A stretch of DNA of 51,767 nt from Flavimaricola sp. (lineage in GTDB: Bacteria; Pseudomonadota; Alphaproteobacteria; Rhodobacterales; Rhodobacteraceae). The position numbers and the translations under genes were made by a program. This document shows, in pieces, positions 15,205-23,868 of the stretch (the stretch's first letter is position 1; every line of letters begins with the position of its first letter). The stretch is from assembly GCA_029255105.1 (NCBI GenBank), contig JAQWWH010000024.1, positions 1 to 51,767 of the forward strand, read 5' to 3'. Under the pieces are notes generated by a model that saw only the letters and a program-made list of their open reading frames with translations, was not told where the DNA came from and did no database searches.

Positions 15205-17579
15205 CCGGACCCGCCACGATCTTTGACAAGCCCAACACCTATATCGGGCAACCCACGCCCCGGGCCGACGCCGCCCGCCTGCTGCAAGGACGCGGACGCT
15301 TTGTCGACGACCTGCAACTGCCGCGGATGGTCCATGCCGCCTTCTTCCGCTCGCCCCACGCCCATGCCCGCATCCTGTCCATCGACACGACGGCTGCCCG
15401 GGCCGCACCCGGCGTGGTGGCGGTCTACACCGGGGCGGAACTGGCCGAACACGTCACGCCCTATGTCGGCGTCCTGACGCACCTGGCCGGCCTGCGCTCT
15501 GCCCCGCAACACCCGATCGCGATTGATGTCGCCCGCTGGCAGGGCGAGCCCCTCGTCATGGTCATCGCCCAAACCCGCGCCCAGGCCGAAGACGCCTGCG
15601 AACTGATCGAGGCCGACCTCGAGGAACTGCCCCCCGCCGTCGATGCCGAAACCGCCCTGACAGCCGATGCACCGGTGATCCATGCCGATTTCGGTTCCAA
15701 CCTCGCATGGGAACGCAAGGTGGACGTGGGTCATATCGACAACGCCTTTGCCGCCCCTGATGTCACCATCGTCGAACGGGAATTCCGGTTTGGACGGCAC
15801 ACCGGTGTGACGCTCGAATCGCGCGGAACGGTCTGCGACTTTGACCCGTCGGAACAGACGTTGACGATGCACTACTCGGGTCAGGCGCCCCATATGATGC
15901 AGGTGATCCTGTCGCGCCACATTGGCGTGGCCGAGGAGAACGTAAGGGTTATCTCTAACGATGTAGGCGGCTCCTTCGGGATCAAGATTCACACCTACGG
16001 CGATGAAATCGCAGCAGCCGCGGCGGCCAAGCTTTTAAAACGGCCGGTGAAGTTCATCGCCGACCGGATGGAAAGCTTCATGACCGACATCCACGCAAGG
16101 GACCATGTGGTCAAGGCGCGGATGGGCATCTCGGCCGAAGGCAGCATTGTCGGCATCGACTTTCACGATCTGACAGGGGTCGGGCCCTACTCGATGTATC
16201 CGCGCACCTCGGCGATTGAATGCAATCAGGTGCTGAACCTGACCGGCGCGCCCTATGCGCTTGAAAACTATCGGGCCCATGGGCAAGTGGTGTTCCAGAA
16301 CAAGAACATGATGTGCCAGTACCGCGCAGTGGGCCACCCCATCGCCATGGCCGTCGCCGACGGGTTGCTCGAAGATGCCGCCCGCGCCATTGGCAAGGAC
16401 CCGGTCGAGGTGCGCCGGCGCAACCTGATGCGCGACGACAGCTACCCCAGGGCCTCGGCCTCGGGGATGAAGCTTGACGATCTCTCCCACCAGAAGGCGC
16501 TCGAAAAACTGGTCGAGATCATGGATTACGACGCCCTGCGCGCCGACCAGATCAAGATGCGCGAAAAAGGGATCTACCGGGGCATCGGCTTTGTCTCGAT
16601 GGTCGAGGTGACAAACCCCTCGCCCATGTTCTACGGGGTCGGCGGGGCGCATATCGCCAGCATGGACGGCGCGACGGTCCGGCTGGATGCCGCAGGCGCG
16701 CTGCATGTGTCCTCCTCGATCACCGAACAGGGACAGGGCACGAACGCCATTCTCGGGCAGATCGCGGCCGGCGTCTTTGGCGTGCCGATCGAACGGGTCA
16801 AGGTCACCACAGGCGATACCGCCACGGTGCCCTACGGCGGCGGCACATGGGCCTCGCGCGGGGCCGGCATCGGTGGTGAGGCCATGTTGCAGGCCGCCCA
16901 TGCACTCAAGACGCAGGTGCTCGACGTGGCGGGTGTCATGCTGCAATCTCCCGTCGCCGCCCTCGACATCCGGAACGGCGCGGTGGTGGACGCGGAAACG
17001 GGGGCCGAACGGATCACCCTAGATGCGCTGGCCCGCACCGTCTACTACCGGGGCAACGAACTGCCCTCCGACCTCAAGCCCGAGCTGATCGCCACGAGGC
17101 ACTACCGGGTCACAGATTTCCCCTTCGTCTTCACCAATGGAGCCATGGCCGCCCATGTTGAGGTCGACACCGAGACCGGCTTTGTCAAAGTGCTGCACTT
17201 CTGGGCGGTCGAGGATTGCGGACGGGTGATCAACCCGATGCTCGTCGACGAACAGGTGCGGGGCGGTGTGGTCCAGGGGATCGGCGGGGCGCTCTACGAG
17301 GAATGCCTCTATTCGCCCGAAGGGCAGCTGCTCAACACCACCATGGCGGACTACATCGTCCCCATGGCGTCAGAGATGCCCGAAATCACCGTCGCCCATA
17401 TCGAAACCCCAACCAAAACCTCCGTCCTCGGGGCCAAGGGCGCGGGCGAGGCTGGGACCGGCGGGGCCCCTGCGGCCCTTCTGAACGCGGTCAACGATGC
17501 GCTGTCGCCGATGGACACCTCTATCTGGCAGATGCCCATGACGCCAGAACGCATCCTGAAAGCCCTCGGCAAAGTCTGA
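15201..17579 (+). CDS. Molybdenum hydroxylase, large Mo-binding subunit
   Basis: A 792-residue catalytic subunit of the xanthine-dehydrogenase family, which inserts a hydroxyl from water next to a ring nitrogen or oxidises an aldehyde or CO. Landmarks are NDVGGSFGIK near 253-262, and the conserved catalytic glutamate Glu750 in GAKGAGEAGTGG. The active-site loop at 370-380 reads MMCQYRAVGHP. It is neither the AYxCSFR loop of true CO dehydrogenase nor the AYRGAGR loop of the form II group, so CO oxidation is unlikely and an organic substrate is expected. The ATG is in an ATGA overlap with the small subunit; a longer frame to 15027 overlaps that subunit and is spurious. Confidence 0.95.
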   Translation: MTGPATIFDKPNTYIGQPTPRADAARLLQGRGRFVDDLQLPRMVHAAFFRSPHAHARILSIDTTAARAAPGVVAVYTGAELAEHVTPYVGVLTHLAGLRSAPQHPIAIDVARWQGEPLVMVIAQTRAQAEDACELIEADLEELPPAVDAETALTADAPVIHADFGSNLAWERKVDVGHIDNAFAAPDVTIVEREFRFGRHTGVTLESRGTVCDFDPSEQTLTMHYSGQAPHMMQVILSRHIGVAEENVRVISNDVGGSFGIKIHTYGDEIAAAAAAKLLKRPVKFIADRMESFMTDIHARDHVVKARMGISAEGSIVGIDFHDLTGVGPYSMYPRTSAIECNQVLNLTGAPYALENYRAHGQVVFQNKNMMCQYRAVGHPIAMAVADGLLEDAARAIGKDPVEVRRRNLMRDDSYPRASASGMKLDDLSHQKALEKLVEIMDYDALRADQIKMREKGIYRGIGFVSMVEVTNPSPMFYGVGGAHIASMDGATVRLDAAGALHVSSSITEQGQGTNAILGQIAAGVFGVPIERVKVTTGDTATVPYGGGTWASRGAGIGGEAMLQAAHALKTQVLDVAGVMLQSPVAALDIRNGAVVDAETGAERITLDALARTVYYRGNELPSDLKPELIATRHYRVTDFPFVFTNGAMAAHVEVDTETGFVKVLHFWAVEDCGRVINPMLVDEQVRGGVVQGIGGALYEECLYSPEGQLLNTTMADYIVPMASEMPEITVAHIETPTKTSVLGAKGAGEAGTGGAPAALLNAVNDALSPMDTSIWQMPMTPERILKALGKV

Positions 17580-17625
17580 CCTGACAGCCCCCCAGACCTC
17601 GGTTTTTTACCCCGGTTTTTTCTTG

Positions 17626-17697
17626 CCGGAAATATTCCGGGGTCTGGGGCAGCGCCCCAGCCTGCACGCAGTGCCAGAAGGAACGCGCCGCAGGCGC
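17626..17697. repeat. Intergenic palindromic repeat element
   Basis: Consecutive inverted repeats fill the gap after the molybdenum hydroxylase: CCGGAA-ATA-TTCCGG (17626-17640), CTGGGGC-AGC-GCCCCAG (17644-17660) and GCGCC-GCA-GGCGC (17685-17697). The last 13-mer recurs exactly at 49030-49042. This looks like a dispersed genome repeat. Confidence 0.55.
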
Positions 17698-17736
17698 TCA
17701 ATTCAGATCAAGCGTCAAATCAAACCCAAAAGAAAA

Positions 17737-17760
17737 GGGCGGCGGGTCACCCCGCCGCCC
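17737..17760 (-). terminator. Rho-independent terminator of the TRAP binding-protein gene
   Basis: A 10-bp stem GGGCGGCGGG/CCCGCCGCCC with a 4-base loop, 26 bases beyond the stop of the minus-strand gene at 17787. On the minus strand it is followed by TTTTCTTTT, a typical intrinsic terminator. Confidence 0.85.
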
Positions 17761-17786
17761 AAAACTTTCACCGATCGACCGATGGA

Positions 17787-18863
17787 TCAGTCGATGGAAT
17801 AGGCCACCGGCCAGGTGTAGCCGTCCGCCTCAACAGCGGCGAGGAAGGCGGACATCACTTCAGATCCCGGCATCCCACGGCCATCGGCGTCCTTGGCCTG
17901 CTGGTTGGGGAAGCTGACAAGGGATTCGGCCCAACCGGCGCGGGCTTCATCGCTAAGCGTCTTCACGTTGGCGCCCGCCGCCACAAGACCATCAAGGCCC
18001 CGCTGCTGGGCTGCGTTCAGCGATGCACCGGCCTGCGCCTCGTAGGCGGCGCCGACTTCGGCGATGATCGCCTGAACGTCTTCGGGCAGACGCTCCAACG
18101 ACCGCATGTTCATGGTCAGCGCGTTCACCGGCATCGCCCCGAAACCGATCAGGGTGTAGTTTGGCGACGGCTCATAGAACTTGAAGCCAAGGTAAGCCGA
18201 GGGGAACATCAGCCAGCCGTCATAGACGCCGGTCTGAAGCGACATGTAGCCGTCAGGCAGGGTCGACTGGACCGGGATGGCGCCCGCAAATTCAAGCCAG
18301 GGCAGATTCGGACCGGCGCCGCCGATCTTCACGCCTTCGAGGTCGGCGACGGTTTCCCAGGCGTTGGTGGTGCCAAGATGGTAGTTGTCCCAGCCGTGCA
18401 GACCCAGAAGAACCTGACCATATTCACTTTCAAAGGTTTCGGTCAGCCACGGCACTTCATCATAGACCTGACGCACGACCTTCATCGCCTGCTCGGAATC
18501 AGTCGGGCCGAAGGGGGCGTAGTAGGGGAAGTTGTGCAGGAACAGCTTGGCCGGCTCAAAGCAGATGCAATAGGCGCCGATGTCGAGGATGCCGTTCTGG
18601 ACCGCCTCGAGGGTTTCGGCAACGCCTGCGATTGCGCCGCCATAGCCTTCGACGAATTCGATCTCGTGCTCGGTTTCTTCCGCGACGCGGCGGACAACCT
18701 CGGGGACAAAGAAATTAGCGGTGTCGGTCACATAGACCGAAGGGCCGTTGGGGTGGCCCGAGCCAATCCGCAGGGTAAAGGTGTCGGCCATCGCCGGGGC
18801 CGACGCCATCATCGCTGACAGCAATACTGCCGCGCTGACGGTTCCGTTGAGTGTCTTGTTCAT
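17787..18863 (-). CDS. TRAP transporter substrate-binding protein (DctP-type)
   Basis: The 358-residue periplasmic protein has a signal peptide of about 26 residues ending APAMA. Its body fits the DctP/TeaA family: FTLRIGSGHPNGPS at the N-terminus, the helix EAVQNGILDIGAYC, and a central LPDGYMSLQTGVYDGWLMFP. It captures an organic anion and delivers it to the membrane subunits encoded divergently. ATG 18863 is preceded by GGGAGGAAACCAT; a longer frame to 18923 lacks a ribosome site and would disturb the signal peptide. Separation from the Q and M genes on the opposite strand is unusual but fits shared control from the promoter region between them. Confidence 0.93.
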   Translation of the reverse strand: MNKTLNGTVSAAVLLSAMMASAPAMADTFTLRIGSGHPNGPSVYVTDTANFFVPEVVRRVAEETEHEIEFVEGYGGAIAGVAETLEAVQNGILDIGAYCICFEPAKLFLHNFPYYAPFGPTDSEQAMKVVRQVYDEVPWLTETFESEYGQVLLGLHGWDNYHLGTTNAWETVADLEGVKIGGAGPNLPWLEFAGAIPVQSTLPDGYMSLQTGVYDGWLMFPSAYLGFKFYEPSPNYTLIGFGAMPVNALTMNMRSLERLPEDVQAIIAEVGAAYEAQAGASLNAAQQRGLDGLVAAGANVKTLSDEARAGWAESLVSFPNQQAKDADGRGMPGSEVMSAFLAAVEADGYTWPVAYSID

Positions 18864-18928
18864 ATGGTTTCCTCCCAAGGGTGCGGCCTTGTGGCCAATC
18901 ATGCAGTCGGCCCGGCTCCCCACCGGGC

Positions 18929-18938
18929 TTATTTATCG
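18929..18938. promoter_or_regulatory. Possible operator half-site TTATTTATCG
   Basis: Identical over TTATTTATC to the sites at 11327 and 25104, but the right arm is not symmetric (4 of 10). It lies 66 bases before the TRAP binding-protein start. It could be a half-site working with the complete site at 19010-19027. Confidence 0.35.
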
Positions 18939-19009
18939 AATGCTCACTTGTGCATTCTCTGCACAGCCCGTCCAGCCGGTCAAGCAGGAAGGGGCCACGA
19001 CCCTCACTA

Positions 19010-19027
19010 ATTTATCACTTGCTAAAT
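19010..19027. promoter_or_regulatory. Operator candidate: ATTTATCA-CT-TGCTAAAT
   Basis: An 8+8 inverted repeat with 2-bp CT spacer and one mismatch, in the gap between the divergent TRAP genes. It shares spacer and half-site with the palindrome at 11405-11420. Confidence 0.6.
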
Positions 19028-19102
19028 ATGGCGCTTGACCCCGGGTCCGCATCGGGTAGCGTTCCGGGTATTCTGAAGCGATCTGAAAATGGGGAGGTTT
19101 TC

Positions 19103-19624
19103 ATGGGCGCGCAAATCCGTGTCGCACGGTTTCTGCACATTGTATCGGCCGTATGGACTTTGGCCTTGGCCTTTCTTGTGGTCGGCGATGTGAGCTTTCG
19201 CCTCCTGTTCTCGGCGCCGATCCCCGGCACCAAGGAAATCCTGCAGAACTCGGTGGTGACCATCACGTTCCTGCAAATCCCCTTGGCGATCTATTCGGGG
19301 TCGATGTTGCGCACCTCGATCCTGACCGATGCCATGCCGCCTGTGATCCGCAAGCTTTTGCGGACCCTCGCCGCCCTGTTGGGCTGCGGATTGTTCCTTG
19401 CCCTGCTCTGGGGCACCTGGCCGTCGTTTCAGGACGCCTACCGGATTGGGGAATACGAAGGCGAAGGGTCGCTGCGTGTCCCGGTCTGGCCGGTCCGCGG
19501 TGCCATCGCCGCCATGTCGGTCTTTGGCGTGCTGGCCTATGCCTGGATGATCGTCCTGGACTGGCGCGGCAAGCTGTTGGACGAGCTTGAGGCCCCCGGG
19601 GCCCTCGCCCGACTTGAAAACTAA
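19103..19624 (+). CDS. TRAP transporter small membrane subunit (DctQ-type)
   Basis: A 173-residue protein with four hydrophobic helices, for example VSAVWTLALAFLVVGDVSFR and LLGCGLFLALLWGT, the normal size and topology of DctQ subunits, which brace the large channel subunit. ATG 19103 follows GGGGAGGTTTTC, a strong ribosome site; a longer frame upstream covers the promoter region and is not used. It lies 23 bases before the DctM-type gene. Confidence 0.92.
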   Translation: MGAQIRVARFLHIVSAVWTLALAFLVVGDVSFRLLFSAPIPGTKEILQNSVVTITFLQIPLAIYSGSMLRTSILTDAMPPVIRKLLRTLAALLGCGLFLALLWGTWPSFQDAYRIGEYEGEGSLRVPVWPVRGAIAAMSVFGVLAYAWMIVLDWRGKLLDELEAPGALARLEN

Positions 19625-19647
19625 AGAAACGTTAGGGGTGCAAGACC

Positions 19648-20967
19648 ATGGGCGGTGAAATCGTTCTTTATATGTTGATCCTGCTGATCGTGCTCATCCT
19701 TCTGGGTGTGCATATCGGCGTGGCCTTGGCTGTCTGTTCGGGCGTCGGCGTGTTTATCATGTTCCGCGGCAACACAGAGGCCGCGATCTCGATCATCTCG
19801 AACACTGCCTATGAGGCGGTGCGAAAAGATGTCTTTGCCGTCATTCCGTTATTCGTCTTGATGGGCGATTTCATATGGCGATCAGGGGCCGCGGGGGATC
19901 TTTACCGCATCTGCGACCGGTCTCTGCGCCGCCTGCCCGGCCGTCTGGCCATCGCCACCATCGCCGGCAACACCGTCTTTGCAGCCGTCACCGGGGTCTC
20001 CATCGCCTCTGCCGCCGCCTTCAGCAAGATCGCCTATCCCGAAATGATGAAGTTGGGCTACAAACAGACCTTTGCCCTTGGCGCGGTTGCAGGTTCAGCC
20101 TGTCTGGGCATGCTGATCCCGCCATCGGTCCTGCTTATCGTTTGGGCCATCCTGACCGAGATGAGCGTGGGCGCCCTCTTTATCGCGGGTATCATTCCCG
20201 GCATCCTTCTGGCGCTTCTGTTCACCGCCTATGTTATCATCGCCACGCTTCGGAACCCCTCGATCGCCCCGGCCTACGACAAGCCTTTGGTTGAGCCGAG
20301 CCGGGAAGAGAACATATCAGAACTCATCGGCGGGCTTGGCATTCTGGCGCTGATCCTGATCGTGATCGGCGGGATCTGGGCGGGCTTTTTCACCCCCACC
20401 GAGGCGGCCGCCTTTGGCGTGTTCGCAGCCCTGACGTTGGGTCTGGTCAAGGGAATGCGGCTGCCGCAAATTCTTGAATCCATGTATCAGGCGGGTCGGA
20501 CGACCGCACCGATCATGTTCTTGCTGATTGCCGCCCAGATGTATTCGCGCCTTTTGGCCCTTGGGGGCGGCGTGAATTACATCCAAAATATGTTTCTGGA
20601 CAGCAACCTGACGCCGTTCATGATCATCGGACTTATGACCCTGATCTGGCTCGTGCTCGGGATGCTGATCGACAGCGTGTCCATCATCCTGCTGACCGTG
20701 CCGATCTTTGCCCCCATCGCGATGTCGCTTGGCTACGACCCGCTGGCCTTTGCAATCTTTGGCATCCTTGTGATCGAGGCAGGGCTGCTGTCACCGCCTT
20801 TTGGCCTTCTGGTCTACACGGTCAAGGGGTCAGTCCCCGACCCGACGGCCACTTTGCAAAAGATTTTCATCGGATCGGCACCCTACTTTGTCCTGATCCT
20901 CGTCGCGGCGGCGATCGTGCTTATGGTGCCGAGCCTGTCGTCATGGCTTCCCAATCAGGTCTACTGA
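19648..20967 (+). CDS. TRAP transporter large membrane subunit (DctM-type)
   Basis: The 439-residue channel subunit has about twelve hydrophobic helices. Family motifs include GNTVFAAVTGVSIASAAAF and GSACLGMLIPPSVLLIVWA in the first half, and the repeat-related GLMTLIWLVLGMLIDSVSI in the second. With DctQ and DctP it forms a sodium- or proton-driven importer of organic acids. The luciferase-like monooxygenase gene follows 100 bases later on the same strand, so substrate uptake and breakdown are probably coordinated. Confidence 0.95.
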   Translation: MGGEIVLYMLILLIVLILLGVHIGVALAVCSGVGVFIMFRGNTEAAISIISNTAYEAVRKDVFAVIPLFVLMGDFIWRSGAAGDLYRICDRSLRRLPGRLAIATIAGNTVFAAVTGVSIASAAAFSKIAYPEMMKLGYKQTFALGAVAGSACLGMLIPPSVLLIVWAILTEMSVGALFIAGIIPGILLALLFTAYVIIATLRNPSIAPAYDKPLVEPSREENISELIGGLGILALILIVIGGIWAGFFTPTEAAAFGVFAALTLGLVKGMRLPQILESMYQAGRTTAPIMFLLIAAQMYSRLLALGGGVNYIQNMFLDSNLTPFMIIGLMTLIWLVLGMLIDSVSIILLTVPIFAPIAMSLGYDPLAFAIFGILVIEAGLLSPPFGLLVYTVKGSVPDPTATLQKIFIGSAPYFVLILVAAAIVLMVPSLSSWLPNQVY

Positions 20968-20986
20968 TCGACTATTCGATTAGGTG

Positions 20987-21010
20987 ATTATTTGGTGCGC
21001 AATTCATAAT
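20987..21010. promoter_or_regulatory. Imperfect palindrome ATTAT-N4-TGCGCA-N4-ATAAT
   Basis: A 24-bp symmetric arrangement with perfect 5-bp outer arms and a TGCGCA centre lies 58 bases before the luciferase-like gene. It differs from the TTATTTATC sites, so a second regulator may act here. Confidence 0.35.
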
Positions 21011-21067
21011 TTTCCTGCGCATCGCTGAGTGACTATCTATGCTGAAACCCAGCAGGCGGAGCTACAC

Positions 21068-22174
21068 ATGAAACTTGGTTTTTTCACAATGCCGATCCAC
21101 CCCGTGGACAAGGACTGGCGCAAATCCCTGCACGAGGATCGTGCCGCCTTTCTTCTGGCGGATGAGCTTGGCTTTGCAGAGGCTTATGTCGGTGAACACA
21201 CCACGGACGCGGCCGAGAACATCACCCATTGCATCAGCTTCATCGCCTGGATCGCTGCGGCGACCAAGCAGATCAAGCTGGGCACGGGCACCGTCAACCT
21301 GCCCAACACCCACCCTGCCGCTGTTGCGGCGCAGGTGGCGATGCTGGACCACATGCTTGACGGTCGTTTCATCTTTGGCATTTCACCCGGCGGTCTGGCC
21401 ACCGACGCAGAGGTCTTTGGCAGCCTGAACGCAGACCGGCCCGGCATGTTTCTTGAGGGGATCAACACGGTCCTCAAGATCTGGGAAAGCGAAGCGCCCT
21501 ACAATATCGAAGGCAAGTTCTGGAACATCACGACAGAGACCCAGATGATGCCAGAGATCGGCCAAGGCATCATGCCCAAGCCGCTGCAACGTCCGCATCC
21601 CCCTATCGTCGTGACCGCTGTCGCCCCCTTCTCAAAGGGTGTGGTTGAGGCTGCGGCCCGCGGTTGGGACCCGATTTCGGCAAACTTCCTGCTGAAGCAA
21701 TGGGTCAAATCGCATTGGCCCAAATACGTTGAAGGTTGCGAGCGCGTCGGCCGCAAGGCTGATCCCGCCAACTGGCGTGTCGCCCGGTCAATCTTTGTCG
21801 CTGATGACCTGGATACCGCCCGCGAGTATGCTCTTGGGCCCCAAAGCCCCTACCGGTTCTACTACCACCAGCTGCTGACAAAGATGAAAAAGCACGGCCG
21901 CGCCAACCTCTTTAAGGCCGATCAAAAGATGTCGGACGACGAAGTGACGCTGGACCAGGTGCTGGCCGATTGCGTCATCTGGGGCACCCCGGACAAGGTT
22001 GCGGACGAACTGCTTGCCTTGCGTGACGATGTCGGCGATTTCGGCACCTTGCTTTATGCGGGCAAGGATTGGGCCGATGTGGAACTCGGCCGCAACTCCA
22101 TGATCTCGCTCGCGGAAAAGGTCCTGCCCAAGGTCAATGACGCCATCGGCGCTCAGGACGTAGCCGCACAATGA
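21068..22174 (+). CDS. LLM-class flavin-dependent monooxygenase
   Basis: This 368-residue protein belongs to the bacterial-luciferase-like (LLM) flavin oxygenases. The barrel opens with KLGFFTMPIHPVD; conserved stretches include AYVGEHTTD, KLGTGTVNLPNTHPA and RFIFGISPGG. It uses reduced flavin and oxygen, normally supplied by a separate reductase; the flavin reductase at 26150-26644 is the obvious partner. Relatives oxidise ketones, alkanes, and pyrimidine or other heterocyclic amides (RutA). The ATG at 21068 follows GGCGGAG; an in-frame GTG 13 codons upstream is less likely. The next gene overlaps by 4 bases. Confidence 0.92.
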   Translation: MKLGFFTMPIHPVDKDWRKSLHEDRAAFLLADELGFAEAYVGEHTTDAAENITHCISFIAWIAAATKQIKLGTGTVNLPNTHPAAVAAQVAMLDHMLDGRFIFGISPGGLATDAEVFGSLNADRPGMFLEGINTVLKIWESEAPYNIEGKFWNITTETQMMPEIGQGIMPKPLQRPHPPIVVTAVAPFSKGVVEAAARGWDPISANFLLKQWVKSHWPKYVEGCERVGRKADPANWRVARSIFVADDLDTAREYALGPQSPYRFYYHQLLTKMKKHGRANLFKADQKMSDDEVTLDQVLADCVIWGTPDKVADELLALRDDVGDFGTLLYAGKDWADVELGRNSMISLAEKVLPKVNDAIGAQDVAAQ

Positions 22175-22971
22175 CAGGTCGGGTCAGGGTTACCCGCGAC
22201 GGGTTCACGCTGAACGCGGTTGAGACAGGACAGGGGGCCGGTGCGCCGGTCATCCTTCTGTCCAATTCGCTGGGTGCGGGTCTTGGCATGTGGGCACATC
22301 AGCGTGACCAACTGGGCAAGACCCACCGGGTGATCGGCTACGACACACGAGGTCATGGTCAGTCCGATGCCCCGCCCGGCCCCTATAGCTTTGACGACCT
22401 TGTCGCCGACGCCCTGGCCGTTCTGGACCATTTCGAGGTCGACAAAGCCGACTATGTTGGCCTGTCTCTTGGCGGCATGACCGGCCTTGGCTTTGGCCTT
22501 GCCGCACCTGAACGATTGAACAAGATGGTCTGCTGCGCGGCCCGCGCGGACAACCCTGCCCCCTTTGTCAAAAGCTGGGACGACCGTCTGGCGGCCATTC
22601 ACACCGGCGGCCTGTCGGCCATCTGGCCCGGCACGTTAGAGCGTTGGCTGACCCCGGACTGCATTGCGGCAAACCCCGATGCGGTGACAGAGCTCCAGAC
22701 CGACTTCCTGCGCACCTCTCCAGCCGGTTATGCGGGCTGTGCGGCTGCCCTGAAACAACTGGACTACCTGCGCCAGTTGGGCGGGCTAACGGTGCCGACC
22801 CTGTATATCTCGGGGTCCGAGGATATGGGTGCCCCTGCCGCCGCCATGGAGGCGATGGCCCAGGCAACGCCCGGCGCCAAATACACCAACATCCCAAACG
22901 CGGCCCATATCATCAACATCAACGCCCCGGCCGCGTTCGATTTTGCCCTGCACGAATTTCTGGAGATCTGA
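22171..22971 (+). CDS. Alpha/beta-fold hydrolase (enol-lactonase/RutD/NicD-like)
   Basis: A 266-residue alpha/beta hydrolase with a complete triad: Ser99 in VGLSLGGMTG, Asp218 in SGSEDMGAP and His246 in NAAHIIN. The oxyanion region is LLSNSLGAG and DTRGHGQSD. The length and motifs resemble 3-oxoadipate enol-lactonase, and the related amide or aldehyde hydrolases of Rut and nicotinate pathways. It is coupled to the luciferase-like gene (ATGA, 22171-22174), so it probably hydrolyses the product of that oxygenase. The exact bond is not known. Confidence 0.92.
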   Translation: MTGRVRVTRDGFTLNAVETGQGAGAPVILLSNSLGAGLGMWAHQRDQLGKTHRVIGYDTRGHGQSDAPPGPYSFDDLVADALAVLDHFEVDKADYVGLSLGGMTGLGFGLAAPERLNKMVCCAARADNPAPFVKSWDDRLAAIHTGGLSAIWPGTLERWLTPDCIAANPDAVTELQTDFLRTSPAGYAGCAAALKQLDYLRQLGGLTVPTLYISGSEDMGAPAAAMEAMAQATPGAKYTNIPNAAHIININAPAAFDFALHEFLEI

Positions 22972-22974
22972 CCG

Positions 22975-23868
22975 ATGGCACTGACAGACCGGGTTCCCTA
23001 TCAGGCTATCGTCGATCGCCCTGCCCTGCGCCTGCCGGGTGGCAAGCGTCTGGCCGTCTGGGTCATCCTGAACGTCGAGGAATGGCGCATCGAAAAGCCG
23101 ATGCCGCGCACGGTGCTGCCGCCCCCCATGGGCCAGCCCCTGTTGCCGGACGTCCCCAACTGGTCCTGGCATGAATACGGGATGCGCAGCGGCTTCTGGC
23201 GCCAGCACAAGGCGCTGACCGAGCGGGATATTCCGACCACGCTGGCGATCAATGGCAATGTCTGCACCTCCTACCCTCGCGTGGCGCAGGCCGGGCTTGA
23301 TGCCGGATGGGAGTTCATGGGCCACGGCTTTCTACAAGGCCCGATGCACCGGCTGGAGGATCAGAAGGCCGCCATCGCGCAGGCCGTCAAGACCATCAGC
23401 GATTTTACCGGCAAACCCGTCCGGTCCTGGGAAAGCCCCGGCCTGACCGAGACCGAAGAAACGCTGGACCTGCTGCGCGAGGCGGGGATTGAATATGTGG
23501 CTGATTGGGTCATCGACGATCTGCCCGAAACCATCGCCACGCCACATGGCACCATCACCACCGTGCCCTACACGGTCGAGACGAATGACATCACCGTCTA
23601 CCCCCTGCAACAGCACAGGTCGGACGAGTTCTTCAACCGGGGTCGTGACCAGTTTGACCGCCTGTACGAGGAAGGGGCCGAGAATGCCCGCGTCATGGCA
23701 ATCTCGATCCATCCCTATGTCACCGGTGTCCCGCATCGCATCAAGTACCTCGAACAACTGCTTGATTATGTTCTGGGACATGAGGGCGCTGTCTTCATGA
23801 CGGCGTCAGAAATCGGTGACTGGTACACCTCTGAAATGATCCGGCTTCAGGCAGAGCAGTCGCTTTAG
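22975..23868 (+). CDS. Polysaccharide-deacetylase-fold protein (PuuE/allantoinase-like)
   Basis: The 297-residue protein has the NodB-type TIM-like barrel of polysaccharide deacetylases and is closest in layout to the PuuE-type allantoinases that cut C-N bonds. The metal motif region reads LNVEEW where classical deacetylases have a DDG, and the histidine motif reads MGHGFLQGPMHRL. A later SWESPGLTETEETLDLL and HPYVTGVPHRI are present. The pattern fits a ring- or amide-hydrolase subgroup rather than a cell-wall enzyme; no signal peptide is present. It starts 3 bases after the alpha/beta hydrolase and ends overlapping the convergent monooxygenase gene. Confidence 0.88.
   Translation: MALTDRVPYQAIVDRPALRLPGGKRLAVWVILNVEEWRIEKPMPRTVLPPPMGQPLLPDVPNWSWHEYGMRSGFWRQHKALTERDIPTTLAINGNVCTSYPRVAQAGLDAGWEFMGHGFLQGPMHRLEDQKAAIAQAVKTISDFTGKPVRSWESPGLTETEETLDLLREAGIEYVADWVIDDLPETIATPHGTITTVPYTVETNDITVYPLQQHRSDEFFNRGRDQFDRLYEEGAENARVMAISIHPYVTGVPHRIKYLEQLLDYVLGHEGAVFMTASEIGDWYTSEMIRLQAEQSL

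Noticed and set aside
15201..17579. Aerobic CO dehydrogenase
   Set aside because: The large subunit lacks the AYxCSFR loop needed for the Cu-Mo site.
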